From the NCBI RefSeq assembly GCF_014650555.1, contig NZ_BMVE01000013.1, positions 62,001 through 126,000 of the forward strand: 64,000 bases of DNA, in the 5' to 3' direction. Position numbers and translations under genes: made by a program. Positions 25,017 to 33,037 of the stretch are shown here, one piece after another (the stretch's first letter is position 1; the number at the start of each line of letters is the position of its first letter). A model generated the notes under the pieces. The model saw nothing but the letters and a program-made list of their open reading frames with translations, made no database searches and was not told the origin of the DNA. The DNA comes from Streptomyces goshikiensis. GTDB taxonomy: Bacteria > Actinomycetota > Actinomycetes > Streptomycetales > Streptomycetaceae.

Positions 25017-25900
25017 ACGATGAGGACAGAGTTGTGAATACAGCACATCCTGTGTCCGGGCGAGAGAGCCTCGGGGGCCTACCGGTTCCCCGCATCTCGT
25101 TCGACGAGTTCATGGCCTTCGGGCGGGAGGCCCTCATCCGGGCCGACGTCCCGGTGGTGATCACCCTCCCGCAGGGCGCCCAGGGCCTCGGCCGGGAAGG
25201 CGTGGCCAAGCGCCTCGGCGACCTGATGGTCACCCTGTTCACCGAACCCAGCAACAAGCAGAACTCCGAGCGGTGGACCACCAAGGAGATCAGGCTCCGC
25301 GAGTTCTTCGAGGACGAGCGCTACCTGACCGACCCGGGCACCTGGAACCGCATCGTCTCGAACTTCCGCAACAGCCCCGCCGACGTCAACGCGATCCTCG
25401 GCTTCGACGCGGCCAGGCTGTTCGACTACCGCCGGCCCATGAACGCGGCCAACCTGTGGATCAGCCACAAGGGCGTGTTCACCCAGAGCCACTTCGACGA
25501 GCTGGAGAACTTCAACATAGCCCTGGAGGGCCGCAAGCGGTTCGTCCTGGCGCCCCCCGGCTTCTGGGAGTACTACCCGCGCTCGCTCAAGGACGGCTTC
25601 GGCGACAAGTCCCAGGTCTTCGACTTCGACGACGTGGACTGGGCGCGCTACCCCAAGCTGGCGTCCAAGCTGGCCCAGCGCCGCGAACTCATCCTCGAAC
25701 CGGGCCAGATGCTCTACCTGCCGCTCGGCTGGTGGCACCAGGCCGAGTCGCTGGACGAGATGAACATCAACGTGAACTTCTGGCTGCGCGACCCGAAGAT
25801 CTTCCGCCGGCCCTACGTCCTCGGCGTGGCCCTCTACACCGCCGTGTTCCGCAAGCTCAAGGGCGTCTACAACTACCAGCCCGCCGAGGGGACCTCATGA
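25013..25900 (+). CDS. JmjC/cupin-8-like Fe(II)/2-oxoglutarate-dependent oxygenase
   Basis: 295 residues. The cupin core is at about 140-260. The iron facial triad can be placed at His160 and Asp162 (QSHFDELENF) and His242 (LPLGWWHQAE). ALEGRKRFVLAPP matches the JmjC strand that carries the 2-oxoglutarate-binding Lys (about 175). LWISHKG and GQMLYLPLGWWH are the family hallmarks. Such enzymes hydroxylate amino-acid side chains of proteins or small molecules. In this operon a tailoring hydroxylation of the metabolite is plausible but inferred. Start ATG at 25013 overlaps the MFS stop; its own stop overlaps the next start. Confidence 0.85.
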   Translation: MNDEDRVVNTAHPVSGRESLGGLPVPRISFDEFMAFGREALIRADVPVVITLPQGAQGLGREGVAKRLGDLMVTLFTEPSNKQNSERWTTKEIRLREFFEDERYLTDPGTWNRIVSNFRNSPADVNAILGFDAARLFDYRRPMNAANLWISHKGVFTQSHFDELENFNIALEGRKRFVLAPPGFWEYYPRSLKDGFGDKSQVFDFDDVDWARYPKLASKLAQRRELILEPGQMLYLPLGWWHQAESLDEMNINVNFWLRDPKIFRRPYVLGVALYTAVFRKLKGVYNYQPAEGTS

Positions 25901-27171
25901 CCGAGCGCCTGAGCATCACCCCGACCCACGCGTACCGCAACAACGACAAGCTGATCGGCATCGGCAACGCGTTCTGGGACATGTCCGAGCGCAGCGGGCT
26001 CGCCGGGATCGTGGCCGCGTACGGCGAAGGCGTGCTGCGCACCGAGGCGGGCCACGAGTACATCGCCGAGGGCCACGAGTTCGTCAACTTCAGCTGCTGC
26101 TCGTACCTGGACCTCGACTCCCACCCGAAGGTCATCGAGGGCGGCATCGAGGCCCTGCGCCGCTACGGGGTCCTCGACCACTGCATCGCGCGCAGCCGCG
26201 TCCAGATCCCCGCGATGCTGGAGCTGGAGGCCTCCCTGGGCGAGCTGTTCGGCGCCCACGTCGTCTGCTCGATCGCCGCCAGCACCGCGACGTTCGGCCT
26301 GCTGCCGCTGATCGCCTCCGGCCACCTCGGCACCGGCAAGCGACCGCTGATGATTTTCGACAAGAACGCCCACGTGTCGATGGCCAACGTCAAGCCGGTC
26401 TGCGCCGACGAGACCGAGGTCGTCACCTCCGGGCACCACGACCTCAACTTCATCGAGGACGCCTGCAAGAAGTACGAGCAGGTCGCCTACGTCTGCGACG
26501 GCAGCGACAGCCTCGGCGGCTACGCGCCCGTCAAGGAACTCGCCGAACTCCAGGACCGGTACGGCCTGATCGTCTACTACGACGACTCCCACTCGATGTC
26601 CGCGTACGGCGAGCGCGGCGTCGGCTACGTCCGCACGCACAGCCCCGTCCTCGACGAGCGCACCATCGTCGTGATGACCCTGAACAAGGCGTTCGGCACC
26701 AGCGGCGCGGCGATCGTGCTCGACGGGTACGACAAGGAGACGCTCCGCGTCATCGAGCGCTTCGGCGGAGCCCTGAACTACTCCCAGCTCCTCAACACCC
26801 CCGCCGTCGGCGCGGGCCTCGCCTCGGCGGAGATCCACCGCACCGGCGAACTCGTCACCCTCCAGAACAAGCTGTACGAGAACATCGAGCTCTTCGACTC
26901 GCTGATCCACACCGACCAGACCGGCAGCACCTTCCCGATCCGCCTCGTCCCGATGGGCGACGACACCGTGATCGAGGCGGGCCGCCGCGTCTTCGAGGCC
27001 GGGTTCTACGTCTCGCCGGTGTTCTTCCCGATCGTCGCCCGCGGCACCGCCGGCCTGCGCGTCATGATGCGCGCCGGACAGAGCGCGGAGCAGGTCCGCG
27101 CGCTCTGCGCGGTCCTCGCCGAGGTCGGTGCCCGCCCGACGGCCCCGATACCGGGGGAGGCGGCCCGATGA
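25897..27171 (+). CDS. PLP-dependent alpha-oxoamine synthase (BioF/KBL/CqsA-like)
   Basis: 424 residues, fold type I. PLP is held by Lys264 (TLNKAFGTSG), with the Asp of YYDDSHS (227-233) at the pyridine nitrogen and His159 (DKNAHV) stacking on the ring. FVNFSCCSYLDL is the family N-terminal motif. The class condenses an amino acid with an acyl-CoA, losing CO2, to give an alpha-aminoketone. The substrate cannot be read from sequence. No pimelate/biotin or threonine dehydrogenase gene is near, so a BioF or KBL housekeeping role is unlikely. Overlaps both neighbours by 4 nt. Confidence 0.9.
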   Translation: MTERLSITPTHAYRNNDKLIGIGNAFWDMSERSGLAGIVAAYGEGVLRTEAGHEYIAEGHEFVNFSCCSYLDLDSHPKVIEGGIEALRRYGVLDHCIARSRVQIPAMLELEASLGELFGAHVVCSIAASTATFGLLPLIASGHLGTGKRPLMIFDKNAHVSMANVKPVCADETEVVTSGHHDLNFIEDACKKYEQVAYVCDGSDSLGGYAPVKELAELQDRYGLIVYYDDSHSMSAYGERGVGYVRTHSPVLDERTIVVMTLNKAFGTSGAAIVLDGYDKETLRVIERFGGALNYSQLLNTPAVGAGLASAEIHRTGELVTLQNKLYENIELFDSLIHTDQTGSTFPIRLVPMGDDTVIEAGRRVFEAGFYVSPVFFPIVARGTAGLRVMMRAGQSAEQVRALCAVLAEVGARPTAPIPGEAAR

Positions 27172-28058
27172 CGAGAGCGACGGACACCGCCCGGGCCATC
27201 CCGCGCAGCTTCCTCTACACGCCCGCGCTGTCGCTGGAGCGGGTCGTCAAGGCCTGGTCCTACGACGCGGACGTGCACCTGATCGACCTGGAGGACTCCG
27301 TCCCGCCGCAGGAGAAGGACGCGGCGCGGACCGTGTGCCGGGCGGCGCTGGAGAAGGCCCCGGACCCCCGCAACATCGCGGTGCGGGTCAACGAACTGGG
27401 CACCCTCGCCGCCGTCCACGACCTCGCGATGCTCGCCGGGGCGGCGGCCCGCCCCGGCTTCGTCGTGATGACGATGGTGGACTCCCCGGTCGAGGTGACG
27501 CTGGTGCGCGACACCCTCGCCTCGGCGGGCGCCCATCCGCAGATCTACGTCACGCTGGAGACCCCCGCGGCCGTCGCCGCGATCGACGCGATCGCCGAGG
27601 CCGCCGACGGGCTGATCCTCGGCTCGGCCGACCTGGCCGCCACCCTCGGCGTGGAGATCACCTGGGCCGGCATGCTCTCCGCCCGGCAGGCGATGGCCAT
27701 GGCCTGCGCGCGCTACGGCACGGCCTGCATCGACACCGCCAACTACCGCCTCGCCGAGCCGGCCGTCCTGGCCGAGGAGATAGCCCGGGCGCGCGAACTG
27801 GGCTTCCACGGGAAGGCCACCGTGCACCCGAGCGAACTCGACGCGATCAACGCGGCCCTGCGCCCCGACCCGGAGGGCCTGCGGGCCGCCCGGCGGGTCA
27901 CCGAGGCCGTCCGGTCGGCGGCCGGCGGGATCGCCGTCCTCGACGGGAACATGGTCGGCCCGCCCTTCGCCCGGATGGCCCGCGACACCGTCGCCCTCGG
28001 CGACGCCTGGGCGCGCCGGTTCGGCGACGCGGAGGGGGCCGGACATGACGATCGCTGA
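27168..28058 (+). CDS. HpcH/HpaI aldolase, CitE-like acyl-CoA lyase
   Basis: 296 residues, TIM-barrel. Motifs are FLYTPALSLERVVKAW (CoA binding), LIDLEDSVPP (metal), TLETPAAVAAIDAI, LGSADLAATLG and GKATVHPSELDAIN. Members include citrate lyase beta, malyl-CoA/beta-methylmalyl-CoA lyases and malyl-CoA thioesterases. It lacks CitF/CitD partners, so a stand-alone CoA-ester lyase or thioesterase is likely. A MaoC hydratase of the mesaconyl-CoA type encoded at 31018 would fit as partner. Overlaps the next gene by 14 nt. Confidence 0.88.
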   Translation: MTRATDTARAIPRSFLYTPALSLERVVKAWSYDADVHLIDLEDSVPPQEKDAARTVCRAALEKAPDPRNIAVRVNELGTLAAVHDLAMLAGAAARPGFVVMTMVDSPVEVTLVRDTLASAGAHPQIYVTLETPAAVAAIDAIAEAADGLILGSADLAATLGVEITWAGMLSARQAMAMACARYGTACIDTANYRLAEPAVLAEEIARARELGFHGKATVHPSELDAINAALRPDPEGLRAARRVTEAVRSAAGGIAVLDGNMVGPPFARMARDTVALGDAWARRFGDAEGAGHDDR

Positions 28059-28974
28059 GGACGTCACCGCCGCCGCGCCGGCGACCGTACCGCCCGTCTC
28101 GGTCGCGGTCATCGGCACCGGGGCCATCGGCCAGGACCTGGTCAGCAAGATCCACCGGTCCGCCGTACTGGAATGCGCCCTGGTCGCCGGACGCAACCCG
28201 CACTCCGGCGGCCTGGAGCACGCCGCCCGGCTCGGATACCCGACCAGCACCGACGGGATCGACGCGGTCCTCGCCGCGCCCCGCCCCTTCGACGTCGTCT
28301 TCGACGCCACCAACGCCCAGTCGCACGCCGAGCACTGGCGGCTGCTGCGGCCGCTGGACACCCTGCTGATCGACCTCACCCCGAGCAAGGTCGGACAGAT
28401 GGTCGTGCCGACGATCACCGGGACGCACACCCCGACCGAGCGCAACGTCAGCCTGATCAGCTGCGGCGGACAGGCCTCCACCCCGATCGCGCACGCCCTC
28501 GCCGCCGCGTTCCAGGTGGAGTACATCGAGGTCGTCTCCACCGTGGCCAGCAGCATCGCCGGCCGCGCGACCCGGCTCAACCTCGACGAGTACGTCGCCA
28601 CCACCGGGCACGCCCTCACCACCTTCACCGGCGTGGCCGACACCAAGGCGATCCTCAACATCAGCCCGGCCGTGCCCCCGGCGACCTTCCGCACGGCCCT
28701 GCACGCCGTCATCCCCGGAGCCACCGCGGAGGCGGTGCGCGCCGTGGTCGCCGAGGCGGCCGAGCGGGTACGGGCCTTCGCGCCCGGCTACGAGGTCATC
28801 GCCTGCGGCGTGGACGGCGACCGGGTCGTCGTCTCCCTGGAGGTCATCGCGGACAGCGACGTGCTGCCCCGCTACGCGGGGAACCTCGACATCATCAACT
28901 CGGCCGCCATCCTGGTCGCCGAGCAGCACGCGGCCCGGCTCGCCCCGGCCGCCGGGACGGGGGCGGCCCGATGA
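28045..28974 (+). CDS. acetaldehyde dehydrogenase (acylating), MhpF/DmpF-like
   Basis: 309 residues. N-terminal Rossmann motif VAVIGTGAIGQDL (18-30) binds NAD; the catalytic Cys140 lies in LISCGGQAS; NLDIINSAAI is the conserved C-terminal signature. It oxidises acetaldehyde (or a short aldehyde) to acyl-CoA with CoA and NAD, or runs in reverse. In catabolism it forms a channelling complex with the HOA aldolase encoded just downstream. Here no ring-cleavage genes accompany the pair. An N-terminal Ala/Pro extension of about 15 residues precedes the family start. Confidence 0.92.
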   Translation: MTIAEDVTAAAPATVPPVSVAVIGTGAIGQDLVSKIHRSAVLECALVAGRNPHSGGLEHAARLGYPTSTDGIDAVLAAPRPFDVVFDATNAQSHAEHWRLLRPLDTLLIDLTPSKVGQMVVPTITGTHTPTERNVSLISCGGQASTPIAHALAAAFQVEYIEVVSTVASSIAGRATRLNLDEYVATTGHALTTFTGVADTKAILNISPAVPPATFRTALHAVIPGATAEAVRAVVAEAAERVRAFAPGYEVIACGVDGDRVVVSLEVIADSDVLPRYAGNLDIINSAAILVAEQHAARLAPAAGTGAAR

Positions 28975-29987
28975 ACACCGTGGTGATCCACGACCCCACG
29001 CTGCGCGACGGCCAGCACGCGGTGCGGCACCAGCTCGGCGTGGCCGCCCTGCGCGGATACGCGGAGGCCGCCGACGCCGCCGGGATCCCGGTGGTGGAGG
29101 TGGGGCACGGCAACGGCCTCGGCGCCTCCTCCCTCCAGGTCGGGCGGGCCGCCGTCAGCGACGACCTGATGCTGTCGACCGTGCGCGAAGCCCTGCGCAC
29201 CAGCAAGATGGGCGTCTTCATGCTGCCCGGCTGGGGCACCTGCGAGGACCTGCGCAAGGCCGTCGCGCACGGCGCCGACGTGATCCGCGTCGGCGTCCAC
29301 TGCACCGAGACCTCGCTGGCCGAGCGGCACCTCGGCTTCCTGCGCGAGCAGGGCGCCGACGCGCACTGCGTGCTGATGATGAGCCACATGGCGACCCCCG
29401 CCGAACTGGCCGAGCACGCCGCCCGCGTCGTCGGGTACGGGGCGCGGGCCGTCGGCATCATGGACTCCGCCGGGCACTTCCTGCCCCAGGACGTCACCGA
29501 GCGGATCGGGGCGATCCGAGGGGCCGTCGGGGACGGCGTGCCCGTGATCTTCCACGGGCACAACAACCTCGGGATGGCCGTCGCGAACTCCGTCGCGGCC
29601 GCCGGGGCCGGAGCCGGGATCATCGACGGCTGCGCGCGCGGCTTCGGCGCCGGGGCGGGCAACACCCAGCTGGAGGTGCTGGTCCCGGTGCTGGAACGCA
29701 CCGGCTTCCGGACCGGCATCGACCTGTACGCGCTGCTCGACGCGGCCGAGTTCGCCGAGCGCGAGCTGATGCCCGCGCCGCCGACGACCGGGTCGCTGAG
29801 CATCGTCAGCGGGCTGGCCGGGGTGTTCTCCGGGTTCAAGCACCAGGTGCTCGACCTGTCCGGTCGCGCCGGGGTCGATCCGCGCGACGTGTTCTTCGAG
29901 CTCGGCAGACGGCAGGCCATCGCCGGCCAGGAGGATCTGATCGTGGACGTCGTGGCCGAACTGAGCGCGAAGCGGGCCGCCGCGTGA
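28971..29987 (+). CDS. 4-hydroxy-2-oxovalerate aldolase (DmpG/MhpE-like)
   Basis: 338 residues, DRE-TIM metallolyase. DPTLRDGQHAVRH (8-20) holds the metal Asp and catalytic Arg; MDSAGHF and IFHGHNNLGMAVANS carry the metal His ligands; the C-terminal communication domain has FKHQVLDLSGRAGVDPRDVFFELGRRQAIAGQEDLI. It splits 4-hydroxy-2-oxo acids to pyruvate and an aldehyde, or joins them. The aldehyde would pass directly to the acylating dehydrogenase encoded upstream. Start/stop overlaps tie it to both neighbours. Confidence 0.93.
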   Translation: MNTVVIHDPTLRDGQHAVRHQLGVAALRGYAEAADAAGIPVVEVGHGNGLGASSLQVGRAAVSDDLMLSTVREALRTSKMGVFMLPGWGTCEDLRKAVAHGADVIRVGVHCTETSLAERHLGFLREQGADAHCVLMMSHMATPAELAEHAARVVGYGARAVGIMDSAGHFLPQDVTERIGAIRGAVGDGVPVIFHGHNNLGMAVANSVAAAGAGAGIIDGCARGFGAGAGNTQLEVLVPVLERTGFRTGIDLYALLDAAEFAERELMPAPPTTGSLSIVSGLAGVFSGFKHQVLDLSGRAGVDPRDVFFELGRRQAIAGQEDLIVDVVAELSAKRAAA

Positions 29988-30961
29988 GCGGGCTGCCGCC
30001 GGCCGGACCGGTGATGATCGAGGCGGCGGACATGGCGGGCCCGGAGCGGCTGGCGCGGGTGATGGACACCCTCGCCGACGTGTTCGCGGACCTGTCGGCG
30101 GGCCGTACGACCTCGCCGCCCCGGACGGTCGTCCAGCACGGCCCGCGGCGGGAGCTGCTGGCCGGGACGGCGGTCTGGGAGCGGCACGGGGTGGGCAGCG
30201 TCAAGATCACCACGCTCACCCCCGACAACGCGGGGCGCGGACTGCCCCTGATCCACGGGGTGGTCGTCCTGACCGACCTGGAGACCGGGCGGATCACCGC
30301 GCTGCTGGACGGGGCCGAGCTGACCGCCGTGCGTACCGGGGCGGTCGCGGGCCTCGCGACCCGGCTGTGCGCGCCGGCCGACGCCGAGGACCTCGCCGTG
30401 ATCGGCGCCGGGGTGCAGGCGCGGGCGCTGGTACGGGCCGTGTCCGCGGTCCGGCCGATCCGGACGGTACGGATCTACTCCCGCACCCCGGACCGCACCG
30501 AGCGGTTCGCGGCGTGGGTCCGGGACACCGCCGGGCCGCGGGTCGCGGTCACGGTGTGCGACACGGCCAAGGAGGCCGTCGTCGACGCCGCGGTCATCTG
30601 TACGACGACCTCCACCGCGGAGTCCGTTCCGCTGGTGGAGGCCGGCTGGGTGGCCCGCGGGGCGCACGTCAACGCGATCGGCGGGACCCACGAGGACGCG
30701 ATCGAGGTGGATCCGGCGCTCCTGGCGTCCGCGTTCGTCCTGGTCGAGGAGCGGGCCACCGCCATCGCGGAGGCGGGCGAGGTACGGGCCGCGCTGGCCG
30801 CCGCCCTGATCGGCCCGGACGATCTGCACGAGCTCGGCGCCCTGGTGACCGGGGCGAGCGCGGCGGGCGGCCGGACCTCGGTGTTCCGCAGCGTGGGCAT
30901 GGCCATCGAGGACACCGCCGCCGCGGCGGCGCTCCACGAGGCCGCCGGGGCCGGCGGATGA
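29984..30961 (+). CDS. ornithine cyclodeaminase / mu-crystallin family protein
   Basis: 325 residues. Substrate-side domain with TAVRTGAVAGLATRL, then a Rossmann domain: LAVIGAGVQARALVRAV, VRIYSRTPDRTERFA, VICTTTSTAESVPL, HVNAIGGTHEDAIEVDPALL. The family includes ornithine cyclodeaminase, ketimine reductases, alanine dehydrogenase and SbnB-type opine enzymes. In this operon an NAD(P)-dependent imine or amino-acid reaction is the safest inference. GTG start overlaps the aldolase stop. The operon ends in a strong hairpin. Confidence 0.87.
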   Translation: MSGLPPAGPVMIEAADMAGPERLARVMDTLADVFADLSAGRTTSPPRTVVQHGPRRELLAGTAVWERHGVGSVKITTLTPDNAGRGLPLIHGVVVLTDLETGRITALLDGAELTAVRTGAVAGLATRLCAPADAEDLAVIGAGVQARALVRAVSAVRPIRTVRIYSRTPDRTERFAAWVRDTAGPRVAVTVCDTAKEAVVDAAVICTTTSTAESVPLVEAGWVARGAHVNAIGGTHEDAIEVDPALLASAFVLVEERATAIAEAGEVRAALAAALIGPDDLHELGALVTGASAAGGRTSVFRSVGMAIEDTAAAAALHEAAGAGG

Positions 30962-30964
30962 GAG

Positions 30965-30994
30965 CGCCCGGCCGGGGGGAACCCCGGCCGGGCG
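30965..30994. terminator. bidirectional terminator hairpin
   Basis: A 13-bp perfect stem (CGCCCGGCCGGGG / CCCCGGCCGGGCG) with a GGAA tetraloop between the plus-strand operon and the convergent MaoC gene. Confidence 0.75.
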
Positions 30995-31017
30995 GCGCCC
31001 TCGCCGGCGGGCCGGGA

Positions 31018-31509
31018 TCAGCCCGCTTCGCGGCAGCGGACCATGAAGGAGCGCTCGAAGACGATGACGGCCTCGCCGGTCGACTTCGTCCCGGTGGTCT
31101 CCACCGTGACGATCCCGTTCCCCGGGCGGGACTTGGACAGCCGCTTGCCGAGGATCCGGCTCGTCGCGTACAGCGTGTCGCCGACGAACACCGGGTCCTT
31201 CAGCCGGACCTTGTCCCAGCCGAGGTTGGCCACCGCGCGCGCCGACAGCGCCTGCACGGTCATGCCGCCGATCAGGCACAGGGTGATGCCGCTGTTGACC
31301 AGCACCCGCCCGTACTCGGCGCCCTCGGCGTAGTGGCGGTCGAAGTGCAACGGGTGCTGGTTCATGGTGAGCAGGGTGAGCCAGGTGTTGTCGGTCTCGG
31401 TGAGGGTCCGGCCCGGCCAGTGCCTGATGGTCATGCCGGGCTCGAAGTCCTCGTAGTCCCCGCCGTGCTCCTCGACGTACTCGTTGTCCTGGACGCGGCG
31501 CAGCGTCAT
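31018..31509 (-). CDS. MaoC-like (mesaconyl-CoA hydratase-type) dehydratase
   Basis: 163 residues, single hot-dog domain. The hydratase motif is MNQHPLHFDRHYA, preceded by TETDNTWLTLLT, and LVNSGITLCLIGGMTVQ follows. That combination resembles beta-methylmalyl-CoA/mesaconyl-CoA hydratases of the MaoC family, which often sit beside CitE-like lyases. It adds or removes water from enoyl/3-hydroxyacyl-CoA. ATG at 31509 has AGGGGG upstream; the longer frame start is rejected. It is encoded opposite to the operon but flanked by it and the ATP-grasp gene. Confidence 0.85.
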   Translation of the reverse strand: MTLRRVQDNEYVEEHGGDYEDFEPGMTIRHWPGRTLTETDNTWLTLLTMNQHPLHFDRHYAEGAEYGRVLVNSGITLCLIGGMTVQALSARAVANLGWDKVRLKDPVFVGDTLYATSRILGKRLSKSRPGNGIVTVETTGTKSTGEAVIVFERSFMVRCREAG

Positions 31510-31615
31510 GAGTCGTACCCCCTGTGCGTGCGGTGTCGGGCCCACAGGTTAATCGGCGTTCGATGTGATGTTCGGAGAGTCCCCGAGGGGACAACACAGG
31601 TGGGAGAGAAGGCGG

Positions 31616-32980
31616 ATGAGCGCGGTCGAGGACATCGGTACCCGGGCGGCCTCGGGCCACCCGTGGTTCGGCGGGCAGCGGGTGGCGCCGCCCGCGGCGG
31701 CCGCCCGGACGATCCGGGAGATGCTGCTCCACGAGATCCGCGACACCGGCCACCCGCACCAGGTCCTGCTGCCCGCCGCGCCGCTCGCGCTGCCGCGCGC
31801 CTCGTACGCGGAGCTGTTCCGGGTGAGCGCGGCCCTGCTGGAGCTCGTACGCCGGACCGCGCTGGAGGCGGCGCCGACGACGGAGGGCCGGCTGGCGGCG
31901 TTCGCCATGCCCGAGAGCGAGCACCAGCTGTTCCTCGACGACCAGTTCACCGAGGAGCGGTACGCGCACTGCGTGGCCCGGCCGGACGTGGTGATCGGCG
32001 CGGACGGGCCGCGGTTCCTGGAGTTCAACGTCAGCGGGGCGCTCGGCGGCCCGGTGGAGTCGCACTCCCGGATGGAGGTGTGGCGCAAGCTGTACGCCGA
32101 CGCGCAGGGGCGGCTGCCGTTCTCCTACGAGGACCCCTTCGCCGTCCGGACCGCGATGTTCCGGGACCTCGCGGCGGAGCTGGGGGTGGCGCCCCGGGTG
32201 GCCCTGCTGGGTGACGCCCGGGACCAGGGGGACCTCACCCGGTACTTCGACGTCCAGGTCGACCACTTCAACAGCCACGGGCTGACCGCGCGCTTCTTCG
32301 ACCCGGCGGACCTGCACGAGGCGTGGGACTGCCCGCCGGAGCTGCGCTACCCGCTGGGACTGAGGGACTTCACGATCCCGGACTGGCTGGAGCTGGGCAT
32401 CGACACCGCCCCGGTGCGGGAGGCGCTGGACCACGGCGTGCTGCTGGTGGGGACCCAGACCTCGACGTTCCTGTCGAGCAAGCTGACGATGGGCATGCTC
32501 TCGGAGGGGCGGCCGTGGATGACGGCGGCCGAGCGGGCGCTGGTCGAGCGGTACCTGCCCTGGACGCGGGTGCTGGGCCACCGGTGGACGAACCGGGGGG
32601 ACCGCAAGGTCGACCTGGTGCCCTTCGCCGTGGCCGGGCGGGAGCGGCTGGTGCTGAAGGAGAGCATCGGGATGAGCGGCAAGCAGGTCCTCATCGGACG
32701 GGAGGAGTCGCCGGAGCGGTGGGAGGCGGCGGTGGCGGCGGCCGCGGAGACGGGCACGAGCATCGTCCAGGAGTACGTGGAACCCCGCACGTGCCGGCTG
32801 GCGATGATCGCCGAGGGGGCGCAGGAGACCCACGACGCGGAGATCGCCCCGGTGTTCGGCCCGCTCCTGTTCAACGGCCGCCCGGCGGGTCTGTTCTCCC
32901 GCTTCTTCGGCGACGGCACGGCCGGCGTCGTCAGCCTGAAGGGCACCTACAGCTCGGACAACTGCGTGGTGGCCCTGTAG
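31616..32980 (+). CDS. ATP-grasp ligase-like protein (possibly circularly permuted type)
   Basis: 454 residues, no membrane segment. The middle has FLEFNVSGALGGPVESHSRM (about 140-160), and the C-terminal half RLVLKESIGMSGKQVLIGRE (about 343-362), IVQEYVEP and GTYSSDNCVV, a layout like circularly permuted ATP-grasp enzymes and glutathionylspermidine-synthase relatives. Such enzymes form amide or peptide bonds using ATP through an acyl phosphate. The specific reaction is unknown; in this context it may ligate an amino acid to the product. It is divergent from the MaoC gene across about 106 bp, with a GGGAG-type site before the ATG. Confidence 0.7.
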   Translation: MSAVEDIGTRAASGHPWFGGQRVAPPAAAARTIREMLLHEIRDTGHPHQVLLPAAPLALPRASYAELFRVSAALLELVRRTALEAAPTTEGRLAAFAMPESEHQLFLDDQFTEERYAHCVARPDVVIGADGPRFLEFNVSGALGGPVESHSRMEVWRKLYADAQGRLPFSYEDPFAVRTAMFRDLAAELGVAPRVALLGDARDQGDLTRYFDVQVDHFNSHGLTARFFDPADLHEAWDCPPELRYPLGLRDFTIPDWLELGIDTAPVREALDHGVLLVGTQTSTFLSSKLTMGMLSEGRPWMTAAERALVERYLPWTRVLGHRWTNRGDRKVDLVPFAVAGRERLVLKESIGMSGKQVLIGREESPERWEAAVAAAAETGTSIVQEYVEPRTCRLAMIAEGAQETHDAEIAPVFGPLLFNGRPAGLFSRFFGDGTAGVVSLKGTYSSDNCVVAL

Positions 32981-32991
32981 GGCCGCGGGTT

Positions 32992-33031
32992 CCCGGCCGG
33001 GGGCGGCGGTGGGCCTGCCCCCCCGGCCGGG
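32992..33031. terminator. bidirectional hairpin between ATP-grasp and GNAT genes
   Basis: Inverted arms CCCGGCCGGGGG and CCCCCGGCCGGG (12 bp) around a 16-nt loop, between convergent genes. Confidence 0.6.
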
Positions 33032-33037
33032 GCGCGG

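Noticed and set aside
28895..32833. A 1312-codon open frame on the minus strand across the aldolase to ATP-grasp region
   Set aside because: It runs antisense to several clearly recognised genes and has a composition typical of high-GC shadow frames (Arg/Gly/Pro-rich, no domain).
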